54,468 nt of DNA from Lachnospiraceae bacterium. Its GTDB lineage: Bacteria > Bacillota > Clostridia > Lachnospirales > Lachnospiraceae. Each line of letters begins with the position of its first letter. Within the stretch, counting starts at the first letter, position 1. Below, one piece after another: positions 1 to 8,046 of this stretch. The notes beneath the pieces are model-generated. The model did not search any database, was not told where the DNA came from, and saw only the letters and a program-made list of their open reading frames with translations. Location of the stretch: the NCBI GenBank assembly GCA_017617545.1, contig JAFZVZ010000043.1, forward strand, positions 1 to 54,468. The letters are read 5' to 3'. Position numbers and translations under genes: made by a program.

Positions 1-486
1 GGAAGTATAGATCGGGAAAATGTAATTAGTGAAAATAGTGCAATTGCCATAGCGGAAACATGGATTAGAAACAATAAGAGTAATGGGTGTGATTACGTGT
101 ATGATTCTTGTGTCTATGAAGAAAGTGGGGGATACTATGACATACAGTTTTTTCTTCCTGTACAAGGGTGTAAATCTGATGATATTGTTCGGTTGTGGGT
201 TGATCTTCAGGGAAATATTAATGCGTATTCGGATTTTAACCAAAATAGGTATAGCATGATTATGTTTACACCTGAGATGTATGCAAATGCGCAGATGATA
301 CTAGCGGAACGACTCGATACAATGTATACTGATTGTGTAAAGGAAGTGTATAATACCTATGTGTCGAAGAATGATGCGGGCGAAACTGTTCTTGTCATGG
401 AAGTTCTTATCAAGCAACCTATTTGTTTTGAAGGATCGCTATTTTATAGTACGTTCGGAGAAAGGTTTGAGCAGCCGATTGAATGA
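1..486 (+). CDS. Partial hypothetical protein, paralogue of the next gene
   Basis: The frame is open from the first base to the stop at 484-486, so the true start lies left of the window and 161 C-terminal residues are visible. I do not recognise the family. The visible part aligns along its length with residues of the following gene: both have an A-x-x-IA-x-x-W-x-R segment, then VRLWVDLQGNINAY versus IRLIVDMKGNVTAY, then F-[TS]-x-[EQ]-x-YA-x-A and GET-[VI]-L-[VI]-x-EVL. The two are therefore tandem paralogues. This copy ends soon after the shared region and lacks the roughly 120-residue C-terminal part of its neighbour. The DNA is visibly more AT-rich than the housekeeping genes further right. 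By analogy with the neighbour it probably had an N-terminal membrane anchor, but that part is not in the window. Confidence 0.7.
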   Translation, partial: GSIDRENVISENSAIAIAETWIRNNKSNGCDYVYDSCVYEESGGYYDIQFFLPVQGCKSDDIVRLWVDLQGNINAYSDFNQNRYSMIMFTPEMYANAQMILAERLDTMYTDCVKEVYNTYVSKNDAGETVLVMEVLIKQPICFEGSLFYSTFGERFEQPIE

Positions 487-578
487 AAAGAGTTTTCGCA
501 AACGAAAGGTTTTTTGAATGAATAACCATTTAGCAGGAATTAACTGCAAATATGAAAGCGTACATGAAGGAGGCCGGC

Positions 579-1514
579 ATGAAGAGATTTATGATAGCAA
601 CACTGATCGTGCTGGTCATGATCGTAATCGGCGGAGTGGCTTCGGTGCTTAGAGACGGTAATGAAGCAAAAGGAAGTGACGATGTGATTCCGGACAATGC
701 ATGGGATGCACCGACACAAAACGGAAATGCTGCTGTAATTGCGAGAAAATGGCTCAGAACAGCGCGCAGGGACGCGAATGATTATGTCATTGAGAATGTG
801 ATTCCAAATGAGAGCGGAGAGAATTACGAGGTTCGCTTCTTCAACACGGTGGACAGATACAAGTTAGATTCTCGCATCAGACTGATCGTCGATATGAAAG
901 GAAATGTGACCGCATACGCGAATTACTACAATGGGAAATACCCGTATTATACATTTTCGGCAGAACAGTATGCGGGAGCAGAGAAAAAGGTATACCTTGC
1001 GATCGATCAAAGCATCTCAAATTATGAGATAATTCATTCATACGTTGATTACAATTGGCTTGGTGAGACGATATTGATCAAAGAAGTATTAGATAAAGAT
1101 TATTACGGTTATTTGCAAAGGTTTAGCGAGGTGATCTGCGCGGAGGAAAACGAACTGCTGAGACTGACCGTTCCGGAGGAAATTACGCGGATCGATTTTT
1201 GGTACACAGGGGCAGGTTTGATCATGCAGGTCGATGACAGGGATACGATTGAGCAGTTCAGCGACCTTTTGCGCAGATCTGCCGGAACGGAAGGGGATCC
1301 CGAAGAGGACGACCATTTCTACTTGTATGCAGTTTATTGCTACTGCGGGGATCAGATGTGTGCGGATTACCACATAAAATTCGATGTTGTATGCGGATAT
1401 GTCGGGGGTGTAAAGACGCTGATCAGATTGTCTATAGACAACCCGTTACAGGAGTATATTGACCGTTTGTTTGATGAACCCTACCGCTGGCCGGTACAGA
1501 AAATTCCCGAATAA
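579..1514 (+). CDS. Hypothetical membrane-anchored or secreted protein, paralogue of the upstream gene
   Basis: This gene encodes 311 residues of unknown function. An in-frame ATG at 552 would add nine residues, but AAGGAGG at 567-573 sits five bases before the ATG at 579, so 579 is preferred. The N-terminus MKRFMIATLIVLVMIVIGG is a single hydrophobic anchor or signal sequence with no lipobox Cys, so the rest should lie outside the membrane. Residues about 50-190 match the upstream partial gene. The C-terminal 120 residues, including a D/E-rich stretch near GDPEEDD and a Cys pair in YCYCGDQMC, are unique to this copy. A perfect 12-bp hairpin follows the stop and separates it from the convergent XRE gene. 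No catalytic motif is visible, and a binding or surface role is only a guess. Confidence 0.7.
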   Translation: MKRFMIATLIVLVMIVIGGVASVLRDGNEAKGSDDVIPDNAWDAPTQNGNAAVIARKWLRTARRDANDYVIENVIPNESGENYEVRFFNTVDRYKLDSRIRLIVDMKGNVTAYANYYNGKYPYYTFSAEQYAGAEKKVYLAIDQSISNYEIIHSYVDYNWLGETILIKEVLDKDYYGYLQRFSEVICAEENELLRLTVPEEITRIDFWYTGAGLIMQVDDRDTIEQFSDLLRRSAGTEGDPEEDDHFYLYAVYCYCGDQMCADYHIKFDVVCGYVGGVKTLIRLSIDNPLQEYIDRLFDEPYRWPVQKIPE

Positions 1515-1520
1515 AGTAAC

Positions 1521-1549
1521 GAACGCGCAGGCAAATCGCCTGCGCGTTC
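1521..1549. terminator. Bidirectional hairpin between convergent genes
   Basis: A perfect 12-bp stem (GAACGCGCAGGC and its complement) has a five-base loop. It lies between the ends of two convergent genes, seven bases after the plus-strand stop and about 30 bases beyond the minus-strand stop. There is no clean U-run on either side, so termination strength is uncertain. Confidence 0.6.
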
Positions 1550-1579
1550 TGTGTAATCTTGTTTTACTGTGTCACTTCA

Positions 1580-2113
1580 TCAGTCCTTGTCGTTGCTTCC
1601 GGTCTGAGCGCTCTCCACAAGGCAGCAGGCCTCAACCTTCCACTCGCGGCAGGAGTAGAACCCCTTGTCCGCGTAGAACATGGCTTCCTTCGCGTAGGAG
1701 CTTGCCTCAGCAGCGGACACGCCGAGCTCTTTCGCGTGTGCGAGACAGCTCATCGTGTACACGGCGCAAGCCTCATCGTAGAAGAGATTCTCCGGATTGA
1801 GAAGGCTCTTGACGGTAGCTGCAGCAGCGCGGTAATCGCCTGCTCTGTACTGTTCCTTGGCCTTTCTGAGCGGAACGGAATCACCTTCATTTTCCGTAAT
1901 GGAAAGTCTGCGCTCCTCGGGTGTCAAAAGATGAATGGAAATATCCAGTTTCTTCGAAAGGTATTCTAGTGTCTTAATAGACGGAACGGCAGTACCGCTC
2001 TCAATCTGAGAAAGCATGTTTCGCGTAATGAAATCGCCAACGACCTGGCTCTGCGTCATCTTCTTGGCCAGACGGGCTTCCTTGATGATGTGACCGATTT
2101 CTGATCTGTCCAT
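1580..2113 (-). CDS. XRE-family transcriptional regulator with C-terminal helical repeat region
   Basis: This is a 177-residue DNA-binding regulator. The frame runs upstream to 2260, but the ATG at 2113 is preceded by AGGAGG at the right spacing and begins a canonical helix-turn-helix domain, so the shorter start is used. Residues 5-60 form the Cro/CI-type HTH (IIKEARLAKKMTQSQVVGDF, then RNMLSQIESGTAVPSIKTLE). The remainder (about 80-177) is alpha-helical and reminiscent of TPR-like sensor regions in Rgg/PlcR-type regulators, ending in a Cys-containing tail. It is transcribed away from the DUF885 lipoprotein gene. The shared intergenic region holds overlapping dyads, consistent with autoregulation and possibly control of the neighbour. 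The ligand is unknown. Confidence 0.85.
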   Translation of the reverse strand: MDRSEIGHIIKEARLAKKMTQSQVVGDFITRNMLSQIESGTAVPSIKTLEYLSKKLDISIHLLTPEERRLSITENEGDSVPLRKAKEQYRAGDYRAAAATVKSLLNPENLFYDEACAVYTMSCLAHAKELGVSAAEASSYAKEAMFYADKGFYSCREWKVEACCLVESAQTGSNDKD

Positions 2114-2151
2114 AAAATTCCTCCTGTTCCTCTTAATATAACCGTAACCCC

Positions 2152-2199
2152 GTAAACTTTGTTTCCGTAAACTAAGTTTACAACCAATTGGATTGTAAC
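2152..2199. promoter_or_regulatory. Overlapping dyads upstream of the XRE gene (candidate operator)
   Basis: Two dyads overlap here: GTAAACT-A-AGTTTAC at 2167-2181, with an extra half-site GTAAACTT at 2152-2159, and TTACAA at 2178-2183 paired with TTGTAA at 2193-2198 around the palindrome CCAATTGG. The position, 40-85 bases upstream of the regulator start, fits an autoregulatory operator. Function is inferred from symmetry only. Confidence 0.5.
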
Positions 2200-2253
2200 A
2201 GATATTTACGAAAAATGCAATAGGGCAAATGTGAAACTTTTCAAATATTTTCG

Positions 2254-2282
2254 TTGCCAAAATTGACGGATTTTCATATAAT
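2254..2282 (+). promoter_or_regulatory. Sigma-A promoter for the DUF885 lipoprotein gene
   Basis: TTGCCA at 2254-2259 and a perfect TATAAT at 2277-2282 are 17 bases apart. The predicted transcription start is about 100 bases before the ATG at 2392. Confidence 0.7.
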
Positions 2283-2391
2283 TATGGAGTGCAGACCGTA
2301 AATTTCGAAGCGCGAGGGACGTGTTTGGGAATATGAAAGAAGCGTTCGGCCACGGGGACGGTCTTACCGGGTCGGGAAAGGATTTTCCAAT

Positions 2392-4368
2392 ATGAAGAGT
2401 AAAAGGAAAATGTTGCGCAAACTGTTGTGCCTTCTGCTGATCGTCGCGATGGTGACCGGATGCAGCGGCACCGGTGTGGAAGAGCGCAAATCAAAAGAAA
2501 ACGGAACGAATACGGCGACACCTACGAGCGAAGTTACGCCGACAGGTGATGTGACGCCTACGGGTGAAGTCACGCCGACCGGCGAGGTTACGCCGACCGC
2601 TGAGGTGACACCCACAGCGGAAGTGACGCCCACGGGCGCGCCGGACACTCCGACGCCGGAGCCTGCTACGCCGACGCCCACGCCGTCCGGTCAGTTTGCT
2701 TCGAAGGAAGAGGAGCAGGCTGCGTTTGACAAGTACCTTGATGAAGTATTTGTCTATATGATGGGAACAGATTACCTGACCATTCATTTCATTATCGAGC
2801 ATCCGGAAAATTACGGGATCGAGACGACGTTCGAGTCTTCCGCGGAGGATGAGATCGTCGACATGAACGAGGCATATCTTGATTTCGTGGATAACCTCAA
2901 GGGCATCTATGATTTCAATTATGACAATCTGACAAAGGCTCAGCAGATCAACTATGACCGTCTGATGTATGAGATGGACCTCGTAGCGCGGGGGAAGGAT
3001 CTCTCGGAGAAATCGGTCAACAACACGCTGATGGCGGAGAGCAACAATGTGATCAACGGGATCATGCAGACGTTCATGGAGTTCCCTCTCATTGAGAAGG
3101 CCGACCTGGACAACTTTGTGAAGTCGCTGGAGTCCATGGGTCCGTATCTGGATACGATGTACGACTCGATGAAGGAGCTGTGCGATTACGGCGCATGCCT
3201 GACACAGGACATGTATGACGTTACACTCGAGAATATCAATTCTCTGTGTGCGGTGGATGACAACGTCATCCTTTTGGCGTTCCGCGCTAACGCGATCGCT
3301 GCCGGTTTCGATGAGGAAACCGTAGGGTATTACACCGCGGCCGTCAAGGATGTCCTCACGGATACCGTGATCCCTGCGGCTGAGAGACTGTATGATCAGG
3401 TGCAGACACTGGAGAGCTATATCACGGAGCCCTTCGGTCTGGCTGCAAGAGAAGGCGGCAAGGAGTACTACACGTATTTGATCCAGGGCAAGACCGGCTC
3501 CGACATGACCATGGAAGAGATGTACGATTATCTCGTGCAGGGTATCGAGGGTATGGAAGCGGAGTTTGAGAAGGTTTATCTGTCCGACAGAACCTTGTTT
3601 GACCGTTATGAGAGCGCGGAGTACGGCACGACGGATTACCGCGCGATCTTGGATACGCTCAAGGACTTCGTAGCGAAGGACTTCCCGGCGATCCGCGAGA
3701 CGCAGTATACGGTTTCGGCGCTTCCGGATGAGCTGTGTGTCGACGGTGTGCTCGCGTACTTTATGCCTCCGCAGATCGACAATCTCGATCGCAAGGTCAT
3801 CCGTGTGAACCCGCATTACGACGACAACGATATCGAACTGTTTGCTACGCTTGCCCATGAGGGTTACCCGGGTCATCTGTACCAGTTTGAGTATTTCAGC
3901 AGTTCGGAAGGATATCATCCGATCAATGCCGCGCTTTCCTATCTCGGCTACTCCGAAGGCTGGACGACCATGATCGAGCAGGAAGCATATAAGTGGGCAT
4001 GCAACGGCGACGAAAATGTAGCCTTTATCTTCAACCTGGATCATAACTATCTCAACGCCCTTGTTGCGGCCATCGATATCGGCGTAAACTATTACGGCTG
4101 GGATCTCGCGAAGGTTCGTTCCTTCTTCGGCTCGTCCCTGTACGGTGACAGCGCAGCAACGGCACAGCTGCTCCTGGATGCGGTTGTTTCGGATCCCGGA
4201 ACCTACATCTACTATTCGCTTGGATACTTTATGTGCAACGATATCATCGACGCGCTTATGGCAAAGGGTATGACCAGAAAGGAAGCATATCAGGCATTCC
4301 TCGAAGTCGGTCCCTGCAGCTTCCGCGTTCTGAGCAAGCATCTTGGTCTCGGTGACGCGTACAAGTAA
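2392..4368 (+). CDS. DUF885-family lipoprotein (putative metallopeptidase-like)
   Basis: This is a 658-residue exported lipoprotein. Residues 1-23 are a lipoprotein signal peptide ending in VTGC, with Cys24 the lipidated residue. Residues 44-102 are a Pro/Thr-rich spacer containing six EVTPTG-type hexapeptides. The rest is a DUF885 domain, whose hallmark HEGYPGH is at residues 489-495. DUF885 proteins are mostly uncharacterised, and the His-Glu motif suggests a zinc-dependent hydrolase resembling M3/M32-like peptidases, which is inference. An AAAGGA ribosome site sits nine bases before the ATG. A 17-bp-spaced promoter precedes the gene and a strong terminator follows it, so it is a single-gene unit. 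It is divergent from the XRE regulator, which may control it. The likely location is the outer face of the cytoplasmic membrane. Confidence 0.85.
   Translation: MKSKRKMLRKLLCLLLIVAMVTGCSGTGVEERKSKENGTNTATPTSEVTPTGDVTPTGEVTPTGEVTPTAEVTPTAEVTPTGAPDTPTPEPATPTPTPSGQFASKEEEQAAFDKYLDEVFVYMMGTDYLTIHFIIEHPENYGIETTFESSAEDEIVDMNEAYLDFVDNLKGIYDFNYDNLTKAQQINYDRLMYEMDLVARGKDLSEKSVNNTLMAESNNVINGIMQTFMEFPLIEKADLDNFVKSLESMGPYLDTMYDSMKELCDYGACLTQDMYDVTLENINSLCAVDDNVILLAFRANAIAAGFDEETVGYYTAAVKDVLTDTVIPAAERLYDQVQTLESYITEPFGLAAREGGKEYYTYLIQGKTGSDMTMEEMYDYLVQGIEGMEAEFEKVYLSDRTLFDRYESAEYGTTDYRAILDTLKDFVAKDFPAIRETQYTVSALPDELCVDGVLAYFMPPQIDNLDRKVIRVNPHYDDNDIELFATLAHEGYPGHLYQFEYFSSSEGYHPINAALSYLGYSEGWTTMIEQEAYKWACNGDENVAFIFNLDHNYLNALVAAIDIGVNYYGWDLAKVRSFFGSSLYGDSAATAQLLLDAVVSDPGTYIYYSLGYFMCNDIIDALMAKGMTRKEAYQAFLEVGPCSFRVLSKHLGLGDAYK
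2530..2637 (+). repeat. Six 18-bp repeats encoding EVTPTG-type hexapeptides
   Basis: Six consecutive 18-base units encode EVTPTG, DVTPTG, EVTPTG, EVTPTA, EVTPTA and EVTPTG in the spacer of the lipoprotein. The units differ at synonymous sites. Such tandem coding repeats can change copy number by slippage. Confidence 0.85.
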
Positions 4369-4386
4369 ACTTTGATCGATACCTGC

Positions 4387-4426
4387 GACGGCTGTCGTGT
4401 GAAAAGCACGGCAGCCGTCTTTTTTG
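4387..4426 (+). terminator. Rho-independent terminator of the DUF885 gene
   Basis: A 13-bp stem (GACGGCTGTCGTG with CACGGCAGCCGTC, one mismatch) is followed directly by a run of six T. Confidence 0.9.
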
Positions 4427-4499
4427 TGCTTCGGGCAGACACAAACCGTGTCAATCGACTCATAAACGGCAAAAACTTGAAAAAACATACAAAAAAGAA

Positions 4500-4528
4500 T
4501 TGATTATTACTCGGAAAATTGGTAAAAT
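4500..4528 (+). promoter_or_regulatory. Promoter for the EF-G-like gene
   Basis: TTGATT at 4500-4505 and TAAAAT at 4523-4528 are 17 bases apart. A copy of the dispersed octamer CGGAAAAT (4512-4519) fills half the spacer, and a second copy lies at 4548-4555. Confidence 0.55.
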
Positions 4529-4590
4529 CATCATACGGTTCTCCTCGATTTTCCGCTGGGGAACATTACAAGTATTGGAGGATTACAAAC

Positions 4591-6678
4591 ATGCAGACGT
4601 ACAAGTACGAGAAGATCCGCAATGTCGCCATCTTAGGTCACGGCGGGTGCGGAAAGACGACTCTCGTGGAAGCCATGGCATATACGACCGGCATTACCAA
4701 GCGTATGGGCCGTGTGGAAGAGGGCAACACCATCAGCGATTACGACAAGGAAGAGCAGAAGAGACTGTTCTCGATCAGCACGACGCTGGTGCCGATCCTC
4801 TGGGAAGATACGAAGATTAATTTCCTGGATACCCCGGGTTATTTCGATTTTGTTGGTGAGGTTGAGGAAGCAGTCAGCGCTGCAGACGCAGCGGTGATCG
4901 TAGTTTCCGGTAAGGCCGGCATCGAAGTCGGTACGAAGAAGGCATGGGAGATCTGCGAGCGCTACAAGCTGCCCCGCATGATCTTCGTAACGGACATGGA
5001 CGATGACAACGCGTCGTTCAGAAATGTTGTCGAGGCTTTGAAGGAAGACTACGGCAACCGCATCGCTCCGTTCCATACCCCGATCCGTGAGAACGAGAAG
5101 TTCATCGGCTTCGTCAACGTTGTAAAGAAGGCAGGCCGCCGTTTCTCCAACAACCTCGGCGAGTATGTCGACGGCGATATCCCCGAGTACTGCATGGAGT
5201 ACACGAACGCGTACCGCGACGCTCTGATGGAGTCCATCGCGGAGACGAGCGAGGATCTCATGAACAAGTTCTTCGAGGGCGAGGAGTTCACGATGGTTGA
5301 GATCGAGAACGCCATCCGCTCCGGCGTTGCTTCGTGCGACATGATCCCCGTACTGTGTGGTTCCGGTGTTCAGGCGAGAGGTACGTTTGCACTGCTTCAG
5401 GCGATCGACAAGTATTTCCCGTCGCCGAACAAGAATGTTATCACCGGTATGAGCCAGAAGACCGAGACGACGTTCTTCGCGGATTACGACGCGAACAAGG
5501 AATTTTCCGCACGCGTCTTCAAGACGATCGCGGATCCGTTCATCGGAAAATTCTCCCTCATCAAGGTTTGCTCCGGCGTTCTGAAGTCCGATTCCGTGAT
5601 CTTCAACGCGAACAAGGGCACCGAGGAAAAACTGTCCCGTCTGTATGTGCTTCGCGGCAAGGAGCAGATCGAGGTCAAGGAGCTTTACGCGGGCGACATC
5701 GGCGCGATCGGCAAGCTGTCCGACACGCAGACCGGTGACACGCTCTCGACGAAGGCTAACCCGATCATCTACGATCCGATCAAGATGTCCGTTCCGTACA
5801 CCTACGTTCGCTATGAGGCGAAGAACAAGGGTGATGACGATAAGATCTCGCAGGCTCTCGCAAAGCTGATGGAAGAGGATAAGACCCTCAAGACGGTCAA
5901 CGACAAGGAAAACCGTCAGTCGCTCCTCTACGGTATCGGTGAGCAGCAGATCGACGTCACCGTGAGTAAGCTCCTTTCCCGCTATAAGGTAGATGTCATC
6001 ATCTCGAAGCCGAAGGTTGCTTACCGCGAGACCATCCGCAAGAAGGTTCAGGTTCAGGGTCGTCACAAGAAGCAGTCCGGCGGTGCCGGCCAGTTCGGTG
6101 ACGTTATCATGACGTTCGAGCCCTCCGGCGATCTTGAGACCCCTTACGTATTCGAGGAGAAGATCTTCGGTGGTTCCGTGCCGCGTAACTTCTTCCCGGC
6201 AGTTGAGAAGGGTGTGCAGGAGAGCGTTCTCGCAGGTCCTCTCGCAGGTTATCCGGTTGTCGGTATCAAGGCTACCCTGATCGACGGTTCCTACCATCCG
6301 GTAGACTCGAACGAAATGGCATTCAAGCTGGCTGCCCGCAAGGCGTTCAAGGCCGGTATCATGGATGCTACACCGATCATCCTCGAGCCGATCGCTTCGA
6401 TGAAGGTTGTCGTTCCGGACAAGTTCACGGGCGATATCATGGGTGACCTCAGCAAGCGCCGCGGCCGTGTGCTCGGCATGAACCCGATCGCCGGCGGCAA
6501 GCAGGAGATCGTAGCGGACATCCCGATGTCCGAGCTGTACGGATACTCGACCGACCTTCGTTCCATGACCGGCGGTATCGGCGACTACTCCTATGAGTTC
6601 GCAAGATACGAGCCCGCTCCTTCGGATGTTCAGGCTAAGGTTATTGACGAGGCTGAGAAGGTAGAAGACGAGGAGTAA
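4591..6678 (+). CDS. EF-G-like translational GTPase (divergent paralogue)
   Basis: This 695-residue protein has the full EF-G architecture: GTPase domain, domain II beta barrel, and the domain III-V module. The ATG at 4591 has GGAGG nine bases upstream. The GTPase motifs are unusual. The P-loop GHGGCGKT (16-23) replaces the GHVDHGKT of canonical EF-G. The G3 motif is DTPGY (80-84), with Tyr where the catalytic His normally sits. The G4 motif is TDMD (134-137) instead of NKMD. These changes fit the EF-G2/FusA2-like paralogues found beside a normal fusA in many Firmicutes and Actinobacteria. Their role is not established, and some lack ribosome-dependent GTPase activity. The gene stands alone between its own promoter and a hairpin, without rpsL, rpsG or tuf, which also argues against it being the main EF-G. 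Confidence 0.85.
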   Translation: MQTYKYEKIRNVAILGHGGCGKTTLVEAMAYTTGITKRMGRVEEGNTISDYDKEEQKRLFSISTTLVPILWEDTKINFLDTPGYFDFVGEVEEAVSAADAAVIVVSGKAGIEVGTKKAWEICERYKLPRMIFVTDMDDDNASFRNVVEALKEDYGNRIAPFHTPIRENEKFIGFVNVVKKAGRRFSNNLGEYVDGDIPEYCMEYTNAYRDALMESIAETSEDLMNKFFEGEEFTMVEIENAIRSGVASCDMIPVLCGSGVQARGTFALLQAIDKYFPSPNKNVITGMSQKTETTFFADYDANKEFSARVFKTIADPFIGKFSLIKVCSGVLKSDSVIFNANKGTEEKLSRLYVLRGKEQIEVKELYAGDIGAIGKLSDTQTGDTLSTKANPIIYDPIKMSVPYTYVRYEAKNKGDDDKISQALAKLMEEDKTLKTVNDKENRQSLLYGIGEQQIDVTVSKLLSRYKVDVIISKPKVAYRETIRKKVQVQGRHKKQSGGAGQFGDVIMTFEPSGDLETPYVFEEKIFGGSVPRNFFPAVEKGVQESVLAGPLAGYPVVGIKATLIDGSYHPVDSNEMAFKLAARKAFKAGIMDATPIILEPIASMKVVVPDKFTGDIMGDLSKRRGRVLGMNPIAGGKQEIVADIPMSELYGYSTDLRSMTGGIGDYSYEFARYEPAPSDVQAKVIDEAEKVEDEE

Positions 6679-6758
6679 TCGGATCTCTCGGTTATTCTTT
6701 CAGGTACACCGCCGATCGGGCGTGTGGTTGTTAATGCAGATTGTTGATACTTTTCACG

Positions 6759-6787
6759 GGGGAACTGTCTTCGGACAGTTCCCCTTT
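6759..6787 (+). terminator. Terminator of the EF-G-like gene
   Basis: A perfect 11-bp stem GGGGAACTGTC / GACAGTTCCCC with a stable TTCG tetraloop is followed by TTTCG. Confidence 0.8.
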
Positions 6788-6838
6788 CGTATTTCGCTAT
6801 GACATTGTGAATGAGGGACGTTTCCGAGGCCTCGTTTA

Positions 6839-6867
6839 TTGACAACCGCGGGAAAGATTGTTACACT
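6839..6867 (+). promoter_or_regulatory. Promoter for the yqeG-aroK fusion gene
   Basis: Consensus TTGACA at 6839-6844 and TACACT at 6862-6867 are 17 bases apart, about 45 bases before the start codon. Confidence 0.7.
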
Positions 6868-6911
6868 GTTATAAGCACGGCTGATATGTCCGTGCGGGAT
6901 GGGAGTATGGT

Positions 6912-7943
6912 ATGTTTCGAAGGTTTTATCCGGCGGAGATGGCCGAATCCTCGTACGATATCAACTACGAGGAACTGTACCGAAAGGGGTACCGCGGTCT
7001 GATCTACGACATTGACAACACGCTTGTGGAGCACGGCGCCGACGCGAACGCGGAGGTAGTCGAGCTGTTCCGCCGTCTGAACAAGATCGGTTTCCGCATC
7101 TGCCTGCTCTCGAACAACAAGGCGCCGCGGGTGCGCCGGTTCTACCGAGGAGCGCGCGTCAAGGGCGTCAAGCTGCACTACATTTTCAACGCGCAGAAGC
7201 CCCGCCGTCGCAACTACTTGAAGGCGATGGTCCTGATGCGCACGACGAAGAAAAATACACTTTTCATCGGCGATCAGCTGTTCACCGACGTGTACGGAGC
7301 GAACCGCTCCGGTATCCGCTCGATCCTCGTCAAGCCGATCAATAAGGCGGAGGAGGTCCAGATCGTCGCCAAGCGGAAGCTGGAGCGTATCGTCATGCAT
7401 TTCTACCGCCGCGACCGCTGGGAGAAGATGAAACAGCTCAACGTCGTCCTGATCGGGTTTATCGGCTCGGGCAAGACGAGCGCCGGGCAGATTCTGGCGA
7501 AGGAGATGGGCTTTGATTTCATCGACACCGACAGCTACATCGAAGCCAAGGTCGGCATGAGCATGGAGGAGATTTTCCGTACTAAGGGAGAGGAATACTT
7601 CCGCGACCTTGAGACGATGGCCTTAAAGGGTCTCCTGAAATCGACCACGCACACGGTCATCGCGACCGGCGCGGGAATGCCGATCCGCACGAAGAATCAG
7701 AAAATGCTTCGCAAGCTCGGCACGGTTGTATACCTGAACGGAAGCGAGGAGGAGATGATCGCCCGGATGGACCTGCTCGATCCGAAGGAGAGGCCGATCC
7801 TTCAGGCGGAGACGACCGAGGAGGAGCGTCGTCAGCTGTTCCTGCGCTGGAGATTTGTCTACCCGATGGTCGCGCACCGCACTGTCGACATCGACGACCG
7901 CACGCCGGATCAGGTGGCTGACGCCGTCAGGGACGCGTTGTAA
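6912..7943 (+). CDS. Fusion protein: YqeG-type HAD phosphatase plus shikimate kinase
   Basis: One uninterrupted 343-codon frame joins two enzymes. Residues 1-172 are a YqeG-family HAD phosphatase, with the nucleophile motif DIDNTL at 33-38, LLSNN for motif II and GDQLFTDVYGA for motif IV. Residues 175-343 are a shikimate kinase, which phosphorylates shikimate at the 3-OH in chorismate synthesis. It shows a P-loop GFIGSGKT (182-189), IDTD, the ERPIL lid arginine and the R-x-x-x-Y-x-x-x-A helix. The usual GGG substrate loop reads TGAGMP. GGGAG lies six bases before the ATG. aroQ follows, so the kinase half is in the expected pathway context. In Bacillus yqeG is a separate gene, in the same cluster as aroE. 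No frameshift or internal start is obvious. Confidence 0.9.
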   Translation: MFRRFYPAEMAESSYDINYEELYRKGYRGLIYDIDNTLVEHGADANAEVVELFRRLNKIGFRICLLSNNKAPRVRRFYRGARVKGVKLHYIFNAQKPRRRNYLKAMVLMRTTKKNTLFIGDQLFTDVYGANRSGIRSILVKPINKAEEVQIVAKRKLERIVMHFYRRDRWEKMKQLNVVLIGFIGSGKTSAGQILAKEMGFDFIDTDSYIEAKVGMSMEEIFRTKGEEYFRDLETMALKGLLKSTTHTVIATGAGMPIRTKNQKMLRKLGTVVYLNGSEEEMIARMDLLDPKERPILQAETTEEERRQLFLRWRFVYPMVAHRTVDIDDRTPDQVADAVRDAL

Positions 7944-8046
7944 GCAGAGGCAACGCGCACGCGGGCGGGGGACGCAGTACTCGCGCCGCTGATTCATTTT
8001 CCGAAAATGACACTCAATTACACGAAATCGAAAAGGAGGAGACAAA

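Noticed and set aside
2491-4488. 665-codon minus-strand open frame opposite the DUF885 gene
   Set aside because: The plus-strand gene has a promoter, lipobox, family motif and terminator; the reverse frame is Arg/His/Val-rich nonsense typical of antisense shadows.
4633-6297. 554-codon minus-strand open frame opposite the EF-G-like gene
   Set aside because: Antisense shadow of a gene with clear GTPase motifs; no start signal.
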